A stretch of 42,989 bases of DNA from Syntrophaceae bacterium (lineage in GTDB: Bacteria > Desulfobacterota > Syntrophia > Syntrophales > UBA5619): the NCBI GenBank assembly GCA_003141195.1, contig PLLC01000072.1, forward strand, positions 3,166 through 46,154. Direction: 5' to 3'. A model generated the notes under the pieces. It was not told the DNA's origin, searched no databases, and worked only from the letters and a program-made list of their open reading frames with translations. Each line of letters begins with the position of its first letter. Within the stretch, counting starts at the first letter, position 1. Both the position numbers and the translations under genes were made by a program. Below, in pieces: positions 1 to 8,665 of this stretch.

Positions 1-84
1 CCGGAGGATCAGCGCCCGGCGCTTTTAAGCGCCTACCGGGAGGTCATCGTATCCCTGAGTGAAGCGGATCCGATGGCTGAATAG
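1..84 (+). CDS. sbcD: C-terminal end of an SbcD-like nuclease subunit (partial)
   Basis: An open frame enters from the left edge and ends at TAG 82-84, giving 27 residues that contain ALLSAYREVIVSLSEADP. The fragment is too short for a domain call. SbcD (a Mre11-type metallophosphoesterase) is normally encoded directly upstream of sbcC, and its proteins often end in a short helix of this type, so the identity is inferred mainly from the sbcC gene that follows. The catalytic part lies outside the window. About 170 bp, including a small inverted-repeat element, separate this stop from sbcC. Confidence 0.5.
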   Translation, partial: PEDQRPALLSAYREVIVSLSEADPMAE

Positions 85-123
85 GAGAAGGCAGTATGAG
101 AGCTTTGAAAATCTACCCTCTTT

Positions 124-217
124 GTCATTCCCGCGAAAGCGGGAATCTATGAAGCCACTGAGATGACTGGATTCCTGCGCCTGTCCCGGACCCTGATCCG
201 GGATCCGCAGGAATGAC
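124..217. repeat. MITE-like inverted-repeat element between sbcD and sbcC
   Basis: The ends are inverted copies, GTCATTCC (124-131) and GGAATGAC (210-217). Inside, ATTCCCGCGAAAGCGGGAAT is a hairpin with a GAAA loop, and a second partly palindromic segment follows (ATTCCTGCG... CGCAGGAAT). Elements with the core CATTCCCGCGAAAGCGGGAAT are, from memory, scattered through intergenic spaces of many proteobacteria. This copy has no coding capacity and sits 38 bp before the sbcC start. Whether it affects sbcC expression cannot be read from the sequence. Confidence 0.65.
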
Positions 218-255
218 GATTTACCAAGTTTCGACAGAAATTCAAAGGGGTCAAT

Positions 256-3200
256 ATGAGGATCCTTGGCGTACGGTTCAAAAACCTGAACTCCCTTGCG
301 GGCGAATGGCAGGTGGATTTCACCCACCCGGACTATGCGTCTGACGGCATATTTGCTATTACGGGCCCTACCGGTTCCGGAAAGACGACCATCCTCGACG
401 CCGTCTGCCTCGGGTTGTACGGCCGAACGCCCCGTCTGGACAAGGTGACGAAAAGCGGCAACGAGATCATGTCGCGCCAGACGGGTGAATGCTTTGCCGA
501 GGTGACCTTCGAGACACAGAAGGGCCGGTACCGCTGCCACTGGAGCCAGCACCGCGCCCGGAAACAGTCGGAAGGCGAGCTGCAGCAGGCCAGGCATGAA
601 ATAGCCGACGCCGATTCCGGGACCGTCCTGGAATCGAAGATCACCCAGGTGGGTGAATTCATCGAAAAGGCCACGGGTATGGACTTCGAGCGCTTCACCC
701 GTTCGATGCTGCTGGCCCAGGGGGGATTCGCGGTCTTTCTCCAGGCCCCTCCCGACGAGCGGGCGCCCATCCTGGAGCAGATCACCGGGACCGAAATCTA
801 CAGCCGGATATCCATGAAGGTTCACGAGCGCCGCACGGAGGAGCGCGACCATCTCGAGCTGTTGCAGGCGGAACTGAAGGGAATCCAGGTTCTAAGCGCG
901 GAGGAAGAGAGGGAGCTGCAAACCGGCTTGAAGGAAAAGCAGTCCCGGGAAGCGGAGCTGGAGAGCCGGGTCGAAGGCCTCCGCAAGGCGGCCCTCTGGC
1001 TGGATCGTGTGGCCGCCCTGGAAAGGGAGATCACTGAACTGGACGGGAAGCTCCTGGATTTCGAGAAGCGTCGGCAGACGTTTGCGCCGGAATCGATCAA
1101 ACTGGAAAAATCCCGCAAGGCCCTCGGTCTGGAAGGCGATTACCGGGGGGTCGTTACTTTGCGTTCCCAGCAGGACGATGAGACAAAGGAACTCGATGGC
1201 GCACTCGCAATGCTGCCCGAAAAAAAGAAGGGTTGCGCCGATGCGCTGACCCTGAAACAGGCCGCGGAGGCTGGGCTGAACGAGGCGCGGACCCGGCAGA
1301 TCGCCGAAGCGGGAGTCATCAAGAAGGTACGCGAACTGGATGCCAGGCTGGGGGAGCAGAAAAAGCAGGTTGAAGAGAAGGTCAAGGCGATTGGGGAGAC
1401 CGAGAGGCAGGGAAGGGGATATCAAAGCAACATCGGACAGGTCGAGCGGGCGCTGAAAAAGGCGCAGGCAGGCCTGGAAGCGATCCGGGACTACCAGGCC
1501 AGGCACGCCGCAGATGCCATGCTGCTGACCAACCTTGCCGTCATTGCCAGGGAATTCGTGTCGCTTCGCGATAGGGAGGCAAAGCATGCCAAGGCCTGCG
1601 AAGAGCTTTCCGTGGCAGCCGGGAAAAAGGCGTCCGCCGGTGCGGCGTGTCACAAGCTTGAAGCCGACCACGAGAAATCCCGCCGGGAATTCGAGAAGGG
1701 GCAGAGGGAACTCGGGCGTCTAAACGATGAGCTTACGGCCATCCTCCAGGGACGCGATCTCGGCCGGTGGCGCGATGAGGCAGATGCCCTGAAGGAGCGC
1801 GAGCGTCTTCTGCTTCAGGCGGGCGAAACCATCGACCGGATCGAAAAGACAGGCCGGGCGCTGGACGGTCTGAAAACGGTCTTGGAAACCTTCCAGGCCG
1901 GTCATGAGAAGCTCTCGGGAGAGATCAAAACCTCCTCGGATCAAAAGGCGATTCTGGAAAAGGAGATCGGAACCCTGGAAACGGAGGTTTCTCTCCTCGG
2001 CCGGATCCGTGATCTTGAGGAGGAAAGGCGGCGGCTGGAGGACGGCAGGCCGTGCCCTCTGTGCGGCGCCACCGATCATCCCTACGCGAAGGGCAATCTC
2101 CCCGAATGGAACAGGGCGGAAGCCGGCTTGAAAAAGGCAAAGGCTAAATACAAAAAAGTGTCTGAGAAACTGGGCAAACTGGAAACCGAACTGGCCAAGG
2201 CGGCGGCGGAGATCCGGCATACGGAAAAAGAGATGGGGGAGAAGAGAGCCGCGCGGGATACGGATGAAAAGGCGTGCGGTGACGCGCTGGTGAAGCTGAA
2301 TATCCACGGTAATGCGCATATGGGGACAGATTTTGAATCTGTCCCCATATGCGAGGCGCTGGCCGGTGTCCGGACGAAAATGGCCGAAACAGCCGCCGTC
2401 GTCACCGTCGCCGAAGAGAAAGGCAAGAGGGAGAAGACGGCGCAAACGACGCTGGAGACCTTCCGGACGCAATTCGAGAACGCGGGCAAGGCGTTGCAGG
2501 AGGCCCGGCATCAATTAGAGACGGCCGGCCGGGAGCACGAACGGCTGATCCGGGAGCGTGACGCTATTGGGGAAGAGACTCAACAGGTCCGCACCGCGGC
2601 GCTTACGGGGGTGGAACCGTTCGGGATCGTAGAGATTCCCTCGGCCGGTCTCGACGCCGTCTTGCGGGACCTCACCGGGCGCAGGGATAAGTGGCAGGCC
2701 GGGCAGGATGAAAAAACCGCCGCCGGGAAGAGGATCGGTGACCTGGGGGCCGCGCTCGACAAGGAGAGCGCACTGCTTGCGAGTCTTGAAAGGGATCTGA
2801 CCGCAAGACGCCGGGATCGTGACGATCGGCTGCGGCAGGTTGAATCCCTCAGCGCTTCCCGCCGGGAACTCTTCGGGGAGAAGAATGCCGACCAGGAGGA
2901 AAAACGGCTGGCGGACGCCGTGGATCGGGCGGGCAGGGCCTTCGAAAAGGCGCGCGAAGAATGCGAAAAAATGGAGAAAGAGATCGGCGCCCTGAAAGAT
3001 AAAATCGATCGGTTGAAAGAAAGGACGGGAAAAAGGGCGAAGGATCTGGCACGGGCGGAAGGGAACCTAACGGAGCGGATCGACAGGGCGGGGTTCGAAA
3101 ATGAGGCCGGCTATTTGTCTGCCTGCCTGGCCGAAGAGGCGCGGGAGAGGCTCGCGGATCGGGAGAAGGCCCTGGTCAAGGAGAAAACGGAACTGGACGC

Positions 3201-3939
3201 CCGCCGGAGGGACCGATCGGAGGCGCTGGCGGCGGAACGCGAGAAAAGCCTGACGGATCAGCCCGGCGAGACGCTTCGGGAAACCATCGGCGTCGGTGAG
3301 GCGGACCTGAGACGGATCCGTGGCGATATCGGCGGAATCACAAACAGCCTGGGTGAAAACGAAAAAATGAGGGAAAGGCAGCAGGAACGCATCAACAACA
3401 TGGACGCCCGGAAAAAGGAATGCGCCCGCTGGGACGACCTGCATCTGCTGATTGGCTCCGCCGACGGCAAGAAATTCCGGAACTTTGCCCAGGGGCTGAC
3501 CTTCGAGATGATGACGATGCATGCCAACCGCCAGCTCCGGAAAATGACGGACCGCTACCTGCTCATCCGCGACGCATCGCAACCGCTGGAACTGAACGTC
3601 ATCGACAACTATCAGGCGGGCGAGATCCGCTCCACGAAGAATCTCTCCGGCGGCGAAAGCTTCATCGTCAGCCTGGCCCTGGCGCTCGGCCTCTCCCAGA
3701 TGGCGAGCCGCAATGTGCGCGTCGATTCGCTCTTCCTCGATGAAGGGTTCGGAACCCTTGACGAAGATTCCCTGGAAACGGCCCTGGAAACCCTGGCGGG
3801 ACTCCGTCAGGACGGCAAGCTGATCGGCGTCATCTCCCATGTCCCGGCGCTCAAGGAGCGTATCGGCACGCAGATCCGGGTAGCCCCCGGAACCGGCGGG
3901 CGCAGCAGCCTGACCGGCCCCGGATGCCGGAGGATTTGA
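256..3939 (+). CDS. sbcC: Exonuclease subunit SbcC (Rad50-type SMC-like ATPase)
   Basis: This 1227-residue protein has the plan of SbcC/Rad50: an N-terminal ATPase half with Walker A GPTGSGKT (residues 37-44), a long charged coiled coil, a zinc hook CPLC (residues 600-603), a second coiled coil, and a C-terminal half with the signature NLSGGES and Walker B DSLFLDEGFG (about residues 1130-1165). With SbcD it forms an ATP-dependent nuclease that opens hairpins and processes blocked double-strand ends. The start ATG follows an AAAGGGG ribosome site. The sbcD end just upstream fits the usual operon. Unusual: a perfect 39-bp palindrome lies inside the second coiled-coil half (2315-2353) and is read in frame. 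The family assignment is firm. Confidence 0.93.
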   Translation: MRILGVRFKNLNSLAGEWQVDFTHPDYASDGIFAITGPTGSGKTTILDAVCLGLYGRTPRLDKVTKSGNEIMSRQTGECFAEVTFETQKGRYRCHWSQHRARKQSEGELQQARHEIADADSGTVLESKITQVGEFIEKATGMDFERFTRSMLLAQGGFAVFLQAPPDERAPILEQITGTEIYSRISMKVHERRTEERDHLELLQAELKGIQVLSAEEERELQTGLKEKQSREAELESRVEGLRKAALWLDRVAALEREITELDGKLLDFEKRRQTFAPESIKLEKSRKALGLEGDYRGVVTLRSQQDDETKELDGALAMLPEKKKGCADALTLKQAAEAGLNEARTRQIAEAGVIKKVRELDARLGEQKKQVEEKVKAIGETERQGRGYQSNIGQVERALKKAQAGLEAIRDYQARHAADAMLLTNLAVIAREFVSLRDREAKHAKACEELSVAAGKKASAGAACHKLEADHEKSRREFEKGQRELGRLNDELTAILQGRDLGRWRDEADALKERERLLLQAGETIDRIEKTGRALDGLKTVLETFQAGHEKLSGEIKTSSDQKAILEKEIGTLETEVSLLGRIRDLEEERRRLEDGRPCPLCGATDHPYAKGNLPEWNRAEAGLKKAKAKYKKVSEKLGKLETELAKAAAEIRHTEKEMGEKRAARDTDEKACGDALVKLNIHGNAHMGTDFESVPICEALAGVRTKMAETAAVVTVAEEKGKREKTAQTTLETFRTQFENAGKALQEARHQLETAGREHERLIRERDAIGEETQQVRTAALTGVEPFGIVEIPSAGLDAVLRDLTGRRDKWQAGQDEKTAAGKRIGDLGAALDKESALLASLERDLTARRRDRDDRLRQVESLSASRRELFGEKNADQEEKRLADAVDRAGRAFEKAREECEKMEKEIGALKDKIDRLKERTGKRAKDLARAEGNLTERIDRAGFENEAGYLSACLAEEARERLADREKALVKEKTELDARRRDRSEALAAEREKSLTDQPGETLRETIGVGEADLRRIRGDIGGITNSLGENEKMRERQQERINNMDARKKECARWDDLHLLIGSADGKKFRNFAQGLTFEMMTMHANRQLRKMTDRYLLIRDASQPLELNVIDNYQAGEIRSTKNLSGGESFIVSLALALGLSQMASRNVRVDSLFLDEGFGTLDEDSLETALETLAGLRQDGKLIGVISHVPALKERIGTQIRVAPGTGGRSSLTGPGCRRI
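2315..2353. repeat. Perfect palindrome inside sbcC
   Basis: CGCATATGGGGACAGATT (2315-2332) and its exact reverse complement (2336-2353) flank a TTG spacer. The 39 bp equal 13 codons, so sbcC stays open and encodes roughly HMGTDFESVPICE, whose glycine, proline and cysteine are out of keeping with the surrounding Lys/Glu-rich coiled coil. The core GGGGACAGATT...AATCTGTCCCC resembles REP-like palindromes that I recall from delta-proteobacterial genomes in association with REP-type transposases. No transposase is present here. Confidence 0.8.
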
Positions 3940-4189
3940 GAGAAGAAATCGGGGAGGAAATCTCGGGGGTGGTGGTCTCGACTTTTTTCGAAGTCGTCCA
4001 AGAAGCGGCGCTGAAAAACAGGAAAACCGGACCGCACAAAATGAAGCCGTGGATTCAATCAGTAAAATTAAAAAAATCCCTTGACTTTTTTAGGGGGGGG
4101 GGGTGAGAGGTAACTACATTAATGGAGGGGCTGAATAGTTCCTGGGCTTTAAGCACATTTTATGCCACGGATTCAGGTAAGGTGCTATT

Positions 4190-4984
4190 ATGTGTAACGA
4201 AAGACAAGAACAAGATCCCGGGAAGTTCCGCGATCAAATTAGACAGGGCAAATGGCAAAAATCTACCAGTGGAGCCTGTCCCGGCTATGTCCAAGCCAAT
4301 CTCGTTATCCTCCCGAGGGAATTCGCTCTCGATTTTACCATCTTTTGTTTGAGGAATCCCCAGCCTTGCCCGATCATTGAAATCCTTGATCCGGGAAACC
4401 CTATTGTACAGGAAGCAGCCCCCAATGCGGACATCCGCACCGATATCCCGAAATATTGCATCTTCAAGGATTCAAAACTGGTCGAGGAAAGAACAGAGAT
4501 CACCAACTTATGGCGTGACGATCTTGTAACTTATTTAATCGGTTGCAGTTATACCTTTGAAGAAGCCCTGGTTCGGGGAGGGGTTCCCGTAAAGAATTAT
4601 CTCCAGCAAAAAGATCCAGGCGTATATATCAGTTCAGTCATGTGCCGGCCAGCCGGAGTTTTTTGGGGGCCCATGGTAGTCACTATGAGACCGATTCCTG
4701 GCCATCTTGTTGCACGGACGGTTCAGATAACCTCGAGATTTCCTAAAGCGCATGGCGCGCCCGTCCATATCGGCAATGGGGAGCCAATCGGAATCACGCA
4801 TCTTGAAAAGGTTGACTTTGGCGAACCTCCCGTAATCGACAGGGGGGATGTGCCTGTTTTTTGGGGTTGCGGTGTTACTCCGCAGCTGGCAGCAATGAAA
4901 TCAAAGGTTCCGTTCATGATTACCCATAAACCCTGTCATATGTTCATTACAGATATAAAAATAGAAGAAATGGCCATTTCCTGA
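4190..4984 (+). CDS. ycsI: YcsI/DUF1445 family putative hydro-lyase, D-glutamate cyclase-like
   Basis: The 264-residue protein matches the YcsI (DUF1445, formerly UPF0317) family in length and in landmarks: SGACPGYVQANLVILP near the N terminus, ADIRTDIPKY, LIGCSYTFEEAL, MRPIPGHLVARTVQITSRFP, HGAPVHIG, and VFWGCGVTPQLA with THKPCHMFITD at the end. Mammalian members act as D-glutamate cyclase (D-glutamate to 5-oxo-D-proline); bacterial ones are usually called putative hydro-lyases, and B. subtilis ycsI sits with ycsF/kipI/kipA. Here the gene is about 400 bp ahead of a livKHMGF transporter and pxpABC, the same functional neighbourhood. The ATG is placed by an AAGG ribosome site 7 nt upstream. 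Base composition is lower in GC than in sbcC. The exact reaction in this organism is inferred. Confidence 0.82.
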   Translation: MCNERQEQDPGKFRDQIRQGKWQKSTSGACPGYVQANLVILPREFALDFTIFCLRNPQPCPIIEILDPGNPIVQEAAPNADIRTDIPKYCIFKDSKLVEERTEITNLWRDDLVTYLIGCSYTFEEALVRGGVPVKNYLQQKDPGVYISSVMCRPAGVFWGPMVVTMRPIPGHLVARTVQITSRFPKAHGAPVHIGNGEPIGITHLEKVDFGEPPVIDRGDVPVFWGCGVTPQLAAMKSKVPFMITHKPCHMFITDIKIEEMAIS

Positions 4985-5388
4985 CTTTTTTAAAATAACC
5001 CGGGGCACCCCGTGGGATTTAAGGATGAAATTGCTGTGCCACTCAGAAGCCAGGGGCTTGAATTCAGGATGGAGATTCATAGGAAGACCGCTAAGGATTT
5101 TCGGGATTAGAGGGCATAGCATAAGGGCGCATTTGTCGGAATAAGCCAGCAAGTTGCTGGTGATCTACGGGGTTACCATTCTGCTGAATTTTGAATCCTG
5201 GATTCTGAGCCGTTATATGTTCCTTTGAGCAGTGCTGTGTAATCTATGGAAGGGGGTGGTTGGAAAGAGAGGTGGAAAGCCATGATCGCGGCATGAGATC
5301 CGTATGGATGCATCGAAAATCATAATACAAGAATCAGGAAGGAACAATGAAGCGAAAATATGATCAAAACACTACAGGAGGTAGTACA
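4985..5388. other. Non-coding spacer between ycsI and livK
   Basis: I see no convincing gene in this roughly 400-bp gap. It contains a short perfect hairpin, CCAGCAA-G-TTGCTGG (5146-5160), and a C/G-rich stretch at 4999-5013 just after ycsI that could form a weak stem without a T tract. No clear sigma-70 or sigma-54 promoter was found, although the spacing suggests that livK has its own promoter. Confidence 0.5.
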
Positions 5389-6690
5389 ATGAAATACCGG
5401 AAAACAGTTCTTTTTTCCATCGTTGTGTTCTTGTCTCTTCTTCTTATTGTTCCTCCGCTTTTTGCGCAGGAAAAAGAGATTAGGATCGGTGTTCTCTATC
5501 CGCTCTCAGGGGCAGCAGCTACAATCGGGAGAGACCTTCAGAGGGCAGCAGAGCTGACCGCAGAGATTATCAATAATAAAACTCCCGGCGTTGATATACC
5601 CATGGCACAGTGGGCTGGGATACCGAATTTAGGTGGCGCTAAAATCAAACTGATCTTTGCAGACCATCGGGGCGAGCCTGACCGTGGAGCAGACCTTGCA
5701 AAAAGACTTATTCTTGACGACAAAGTTGTCGGGTTAATGGGCGCCTACCATAGCTCAGTTACAAAGACCGTCAGTGCTGTGGCCGAGCGCTATGGAATCC
5801 CCATGATCAATGATTCATCGACATCACCCGAACTTACAAAAAGAGGATTGAAATGGTTCTGGCGTACAACACCCCATGATGATATTTTTAACAAAGACCT
5901 TTTTGAGCTTCTCAAGGGGTTGACAGAAGGAAAGGTAAAGGGTGTTAAGGCCATTCCTAAAGATCAGCTTAAGAACGTTGCCTATGCCTGTGAAAATACC
6001 GAATGGGGTTCAAGTGTAGCAAAATCAATAGAGGGATTTGCAAAAGAGTACGGCTTCAATATAACGAAAAAGATACTCTACAACGCAAACTCGCCCGACC
6101 TCACCTCCGAAGCAAAGGCCCTTGTTTCTGTAAAACCGGATGTTATGCTTTTCGCATCTTACCTCTCTGACTCGCTCCTCATGATCAGAACCTTGAAGGG
6201 TATGAAGGCATCAACGAACTTTTTCTGGGGACAGGATGCCGGCTTTGAAATGGCTGATTTTGTTAAAACACTCGGCACAGACACAAACGGTGTTCTGACG
6301 AGAACAGTCTTTATCGCAAAGATTGCAAAGGTAAAAAAGGTTGCAGGTCAGGTCAATGCCCTTTATAAGGAAAAATATGGCGATGACCTTACAGGAGCCA
6401 CTGCCCGGTCAGTCGTAGGGGTCCAGACATGGGCATACGTTCTGAATAAAGCCGGTTCAACTGACCCCAAGGCTATCCAGAAGGCATGCAATGAGATCAA
6501 TATCCCCGCTAATGATCTGGTTATGCCATGGGCAGGTGTTAAATTCGATGCCACCGGCCAGAACATTCTCGGCAGAGGTCTTATCGGGCAGTACCAGAAG
6601 ACCAAAGAAGGCATGATCGATCTCGAGATCATTTACCCCTTTGAGCTTGCCACTGCCAATATGATCTATCCATTCCCGGGATGGAAATAA
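5389..6690 (+). CDS. livK: Periplasmic substrate-binding protein of a branched-chain amino acid-type ABC transporter
   Basis: The 433-residue product begins with a Sec signal peptide (basic MKYRK, hydrophobic core, probable cleavage after PPLFA). A Leu/Ile/Val-binding fold follows, with typical starts such as IRIGVLYPLSG, AKRLILDDKVVGLMGAYHSS, GIPMINDSSTSPELT and YACENTEWGSS. It would capture the ligand in the periplasm and deliver it to LivHM. I chose ATG 5389, not the in-frame ATG at 5347, because AGGAGGT lies 6 nt before it and the signal peptide starts there. The ligand is not evident from sequence: the family also binds amides, short acids and aromatic compounds. Genes for 5-oxoproline metabolism on both sides suggest pyroglutamate or a related compound. 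Confidence 0.88.
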   Translation: MKYRKTVLFSIVVFLSLLLIVPPLFAQEKEIRIGVLYPLSGAAATIGRDLQRAAELTAEIINNKTPGVDIPMAQWAGIPNLGGAKIKLIFADHRGEPDRGADLAKRLILDDKVVGLMGAYHSSVTKTVSAVAERYGIPMINDSSTSPELTKRGLKWFWRTTPHDDIFNKDLFELLKGLTEGKVKGVKAIPKDQLKNVAYACENTEWGSSVAKSIEGFAKEYGFNITKKILYNANSPDLTSEAKALVSVKPDVMLFASYLSDSLLMIRTLKGMKASTNFFWGQDAGFEMADFVKTLGTDTNGVLTRTVFIAKIAKVKKVAGQVNALYKEKYGDDLTGATARSVVGVQTWAYVLNKAGSTDPKAIQKACNEINIPANDLVMPWAGVKFDATGQNILGRGLIGQYQKTKEGMIDLEIIYPFELATANMIYPFPGWK

Positions 6691-6696
6691 CATTGT

Positions 6697-6765
6697 AAGC
6701 ATTCAGCGGTCAGCATTCAAGCATTCAGCATTAGGAAGTTGCTGACTGCTGACCGCTGATAACTG
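6697..6765. repeat. Inverted/direct repeat cluster between livK and livH
   Basis: TCAGCGGTCAG (6703-6713) pairs perfectly with CTGACCGCTGA (6749-6759). Between them AGCATTCA recurs, so the spacer is both a direct and an inverted repeat. It resembles short intergenic repeat elements remembered from delta-proteobacteria. It could form an mRNA hairpin that stabilises livK message relative to livHMGF, a common arrangement for binding-protein genes, but this is inference. Confidence 0.6.
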
Positions 6766-6792
6766 ATCACTTTTTTAAGGAAACAATACTCC

Positions 6793-7680
6793 ATGACTTT
6801 AATTGATGCATTATTACAGGGAATACTGATGGGGCTTCTTTTTGCCCTTGTTGCCCTTGGGTTGAACATTATTTTCGGCGTTATGAACATAGTCAACTTT
6901 GCCCATGGCGAATTCCTTATGATCGGTATGTACACCACGTACTGGACGAGTCTCCTCCTTGACATCGATCCCCTTCTTACACTGCCTGTAGCTGCCCTTG
7001 TAGGGGTTCTGCTCGGCATAGCGTCCTATTACAGCCTGATCAGGTATCTCCTCCGTGGCCCTGCAATCGCTCAGCTCTTCGGGACCTTCGGTCTCATGCT
7101 CTTTCTTCGATACCTTGCACAGTTCCTCTTTGGAATAGATTATCGGATCATCCAGAAGGGTCTCCTGATTGGAAAGTCCCTCTCCATCGGTCCCTTCATC
7201 TTTGACTGGACAAAACTTGCTGCGGGTATACTCAGTCTGTTTGCCTTCGCATTCGTATACTATTTTCTCAATAAAACAAAAACAGGAAAGGCCCTCCAGG
7301 CAACATCGATAAACAAAGAAGCCGCTTCTTATATGGGCATCAAGACAGACAAAATGAATGCCATTGCATGGGCTATAGGCGGTGGTACAGTGGGTATTGC
7401 CGGGGGTTTGCTGGCGAATTTCTATTACGTCTATCCCACGATAGGTATTCTCTTTGTCATGATCGCTTTTGCCTGCGTCGCTCTGGGCGGGTTCGGGAGC
7501 ATTAAAGGGGTCTTTTTCGCCGGTTTACTTGTAGGCATTCTCGAAATGGTTTTCCCCGTCTTCGGTTCTCTCGTGAACTCGGATTTCCTCGGTCCTCATT
7601 TTAAATTTACCATAGTCTATCTTACTTATTTTATCATTGTCGTTTTCAGACCTCAGGGATTATTTGGATGGAAAAACTAA
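6793..7680 (+). CDS. livH: ABC transporter permease LivH
   Basis: This 295-residue, very hydrophobic protein has about eight membrane segments and the LivH-type N terminus (LLQGILMGLLFALVALGLN, then FGVMNIVNFAHGEFLMIG), characteristic of the first permease of branched-chain amino-acid (HAAT) systems. It would pair with LivM to form the inner-membrane channel. The conserved FACVALGGFGSIKG segment near residues 225-240 is the likely coupling region contacting the ATPases. The ATG follows AAGGAAAC. Its end overlaps livM by 13 nt, a sign of translational coupling. Confidence 0.92.
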   Translation: MTLIDALLQGILMGLLFALVALGLNIIFGVMNIVNFAHGEFLMIGMYTTYWTSLLLDIDPLLTLPVAALVGVLLGIASYYSLIRYLLRGPAIAQLFGTFGLMLFLRYLAQFLFGIDYRIIQKGLLIGKSLSIGPFIFDWTKLAAGILSLFAFAFVYYFLNKTKTGKALQATSINKEAASYMGIKTDKMNAIAWAIGGGTVGIAGGLLANFYYVYPTIGILFVMIAFACVALGGFGSIKGVFFAGLLVGILEMVFPVFGSLVNSDFLGPHFKFTIVYLTYFIIVVFRPQGLFGWKN

Positions 7681-8663
7681 AGGACGCATTTGATTTCAGA
7701 GATTTTTCAAGGGCCGAGCAAGTCGGCTTTACCATCTTTTCCATCTTTCTGCTCCTCTTTCCCTGGCTTGGTGCTGGGTCATTCGTAAAGGTGGTTATGA
7801 TTCAATTTCTCCTGTTCTCCCTCTTTGGAATGGGATGGAATACCATAGGCGGATATGGTGGACAGGTAGACCTCGGCAAGGCCCAATGTGTGGGAATCGG
7901 TGCATATACTGTGGCCCTTACCATGGTGTGGTGGAAGATCCCGTTCTGGGTATCCATGCCTATGGGGATTCTGCTTGCCGTTGGTTATTCCTTCATGATC
8001 GGCTATCCCTTATTCCGTCTTAAAGGGCATTACTTTGCTATTGCCACGATCGCTACATCTCTCGTGTTGCAGGATATTTTTGCAAACTGGAAACTGGTAG
8101 GCGCCGCCAAAGGGATAGAACTTCCGATACATGACCATCCTGATTTTCTCTACATGCAGTTCAAATCCGACACATATTACTACTACTTCATTATGGTACT
8201 TTTTTATGTGGCCATCTTCTACATGAACTGGTTCCGCAGATCAAAACTGGGTTATCAGTTAAGGATGATAAAAGATGACGAGGATGCCGCTGAAAGCCTT
8301 GGCATAGATATACGCTGGTGCAAGATAAAGGCATACTCCATTTCAGCCTTCGTTGCCGTTGGCGGTGGGTTTATGGCCGTTTACAACCTCTACATAGACC
8401 CTGTTTCTGTCATGGACTTAGACCTTTCTATTAAAATTGCCCTCATGGCAATGCTCGGAGGGGCAGGTTCCCTCTGGGGGCCTATTATTGGCGCTGCCTT
8501 TCTCGTTCCCCTTGACCGTTTCCTCGGAAGCTGGCTTGGCGGCCAAAAAGGGTTGATCGGCCTTGATTTCATGATCTATGCAATGCTTATCATGGTGGTC
8601 TCTGCCTATCAACCGAGGGGTATCTGGGGCATCATCGAACAGTTCAGAAGAAAAGGGAGCTGA
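7668..8663 (+). CDS. livM: ABC transporter permease LivM
   Basis: The 331-residue multi-span membrane protein is the second permease. It carries the LivM-type GYGGQVDLGKAQCVGIGAYT segment (normally GQ.SLGHA), the MIKDDEDAAESLGID loop and the ALMAMLGGAGSLWGPIIGAAFL coupling segment. It overlaps livH at its start and ends 2 nt before livG, so livHMGF is one translational unit. The family call is sure; substrate range cannot be deduced from the permease. Confidence 0.92.
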   Translation: MEKLKDAFDFRDFSRAEQVGFTIFSIFLLLFPWLGAGSFVKVVMIQFLLFSLFGMGWNTIGGYGGQVDLGKAQCVGIGAYTVALTMVWWKIPFWVSMPMGILLAVGYSFMIGYPLFRLKGHYFAIATIATSLVLQDIFANWKLVGAAKGIELPIHDHPDFLYMQFKSDTYYYYFIMVLFYVAIFYMNWFRRSKLGYQLRMIKDDEDAAESLGIDIRWCKIKAYSISAFVAVGGGFMAVYNLYIDPVSVMDLDLSIKIALMAMLGGAGSLWGPIIGAAFLVPLDRFLGSWLGGQKGLIGLDFMIYAMLIMVVSAYQPRGIWGIIEQFRRKGS

Positions 8664-8665
8664 TT

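Noticed and set aside
256-3939. SbcC considered as an anti-phage SMC-like defence ATPase
   Set aside because: The zinc hook, full length and the sbcD-like end upstream fit the ordinary SbcCD repair nuclease.
3979-3996. CGACTT...AAGTCG hairpin as the sbcC terminator
   Set aside because: Only six base pairs and no T tract after it.
3924-4106. Short 60-codon plus-strand frame after sbcC
   Set aside because: It overlaps the sbcC end, has no clear ribosome site, runs into the poly-G tract and resembles no family I know.
4081-4116. TTGACT followed by TAACTA as a promoter for ycsI
   Set aside because: The spacing is 24 bp and the poly-G run occupies the spacer, so it does not fit sigma-70.
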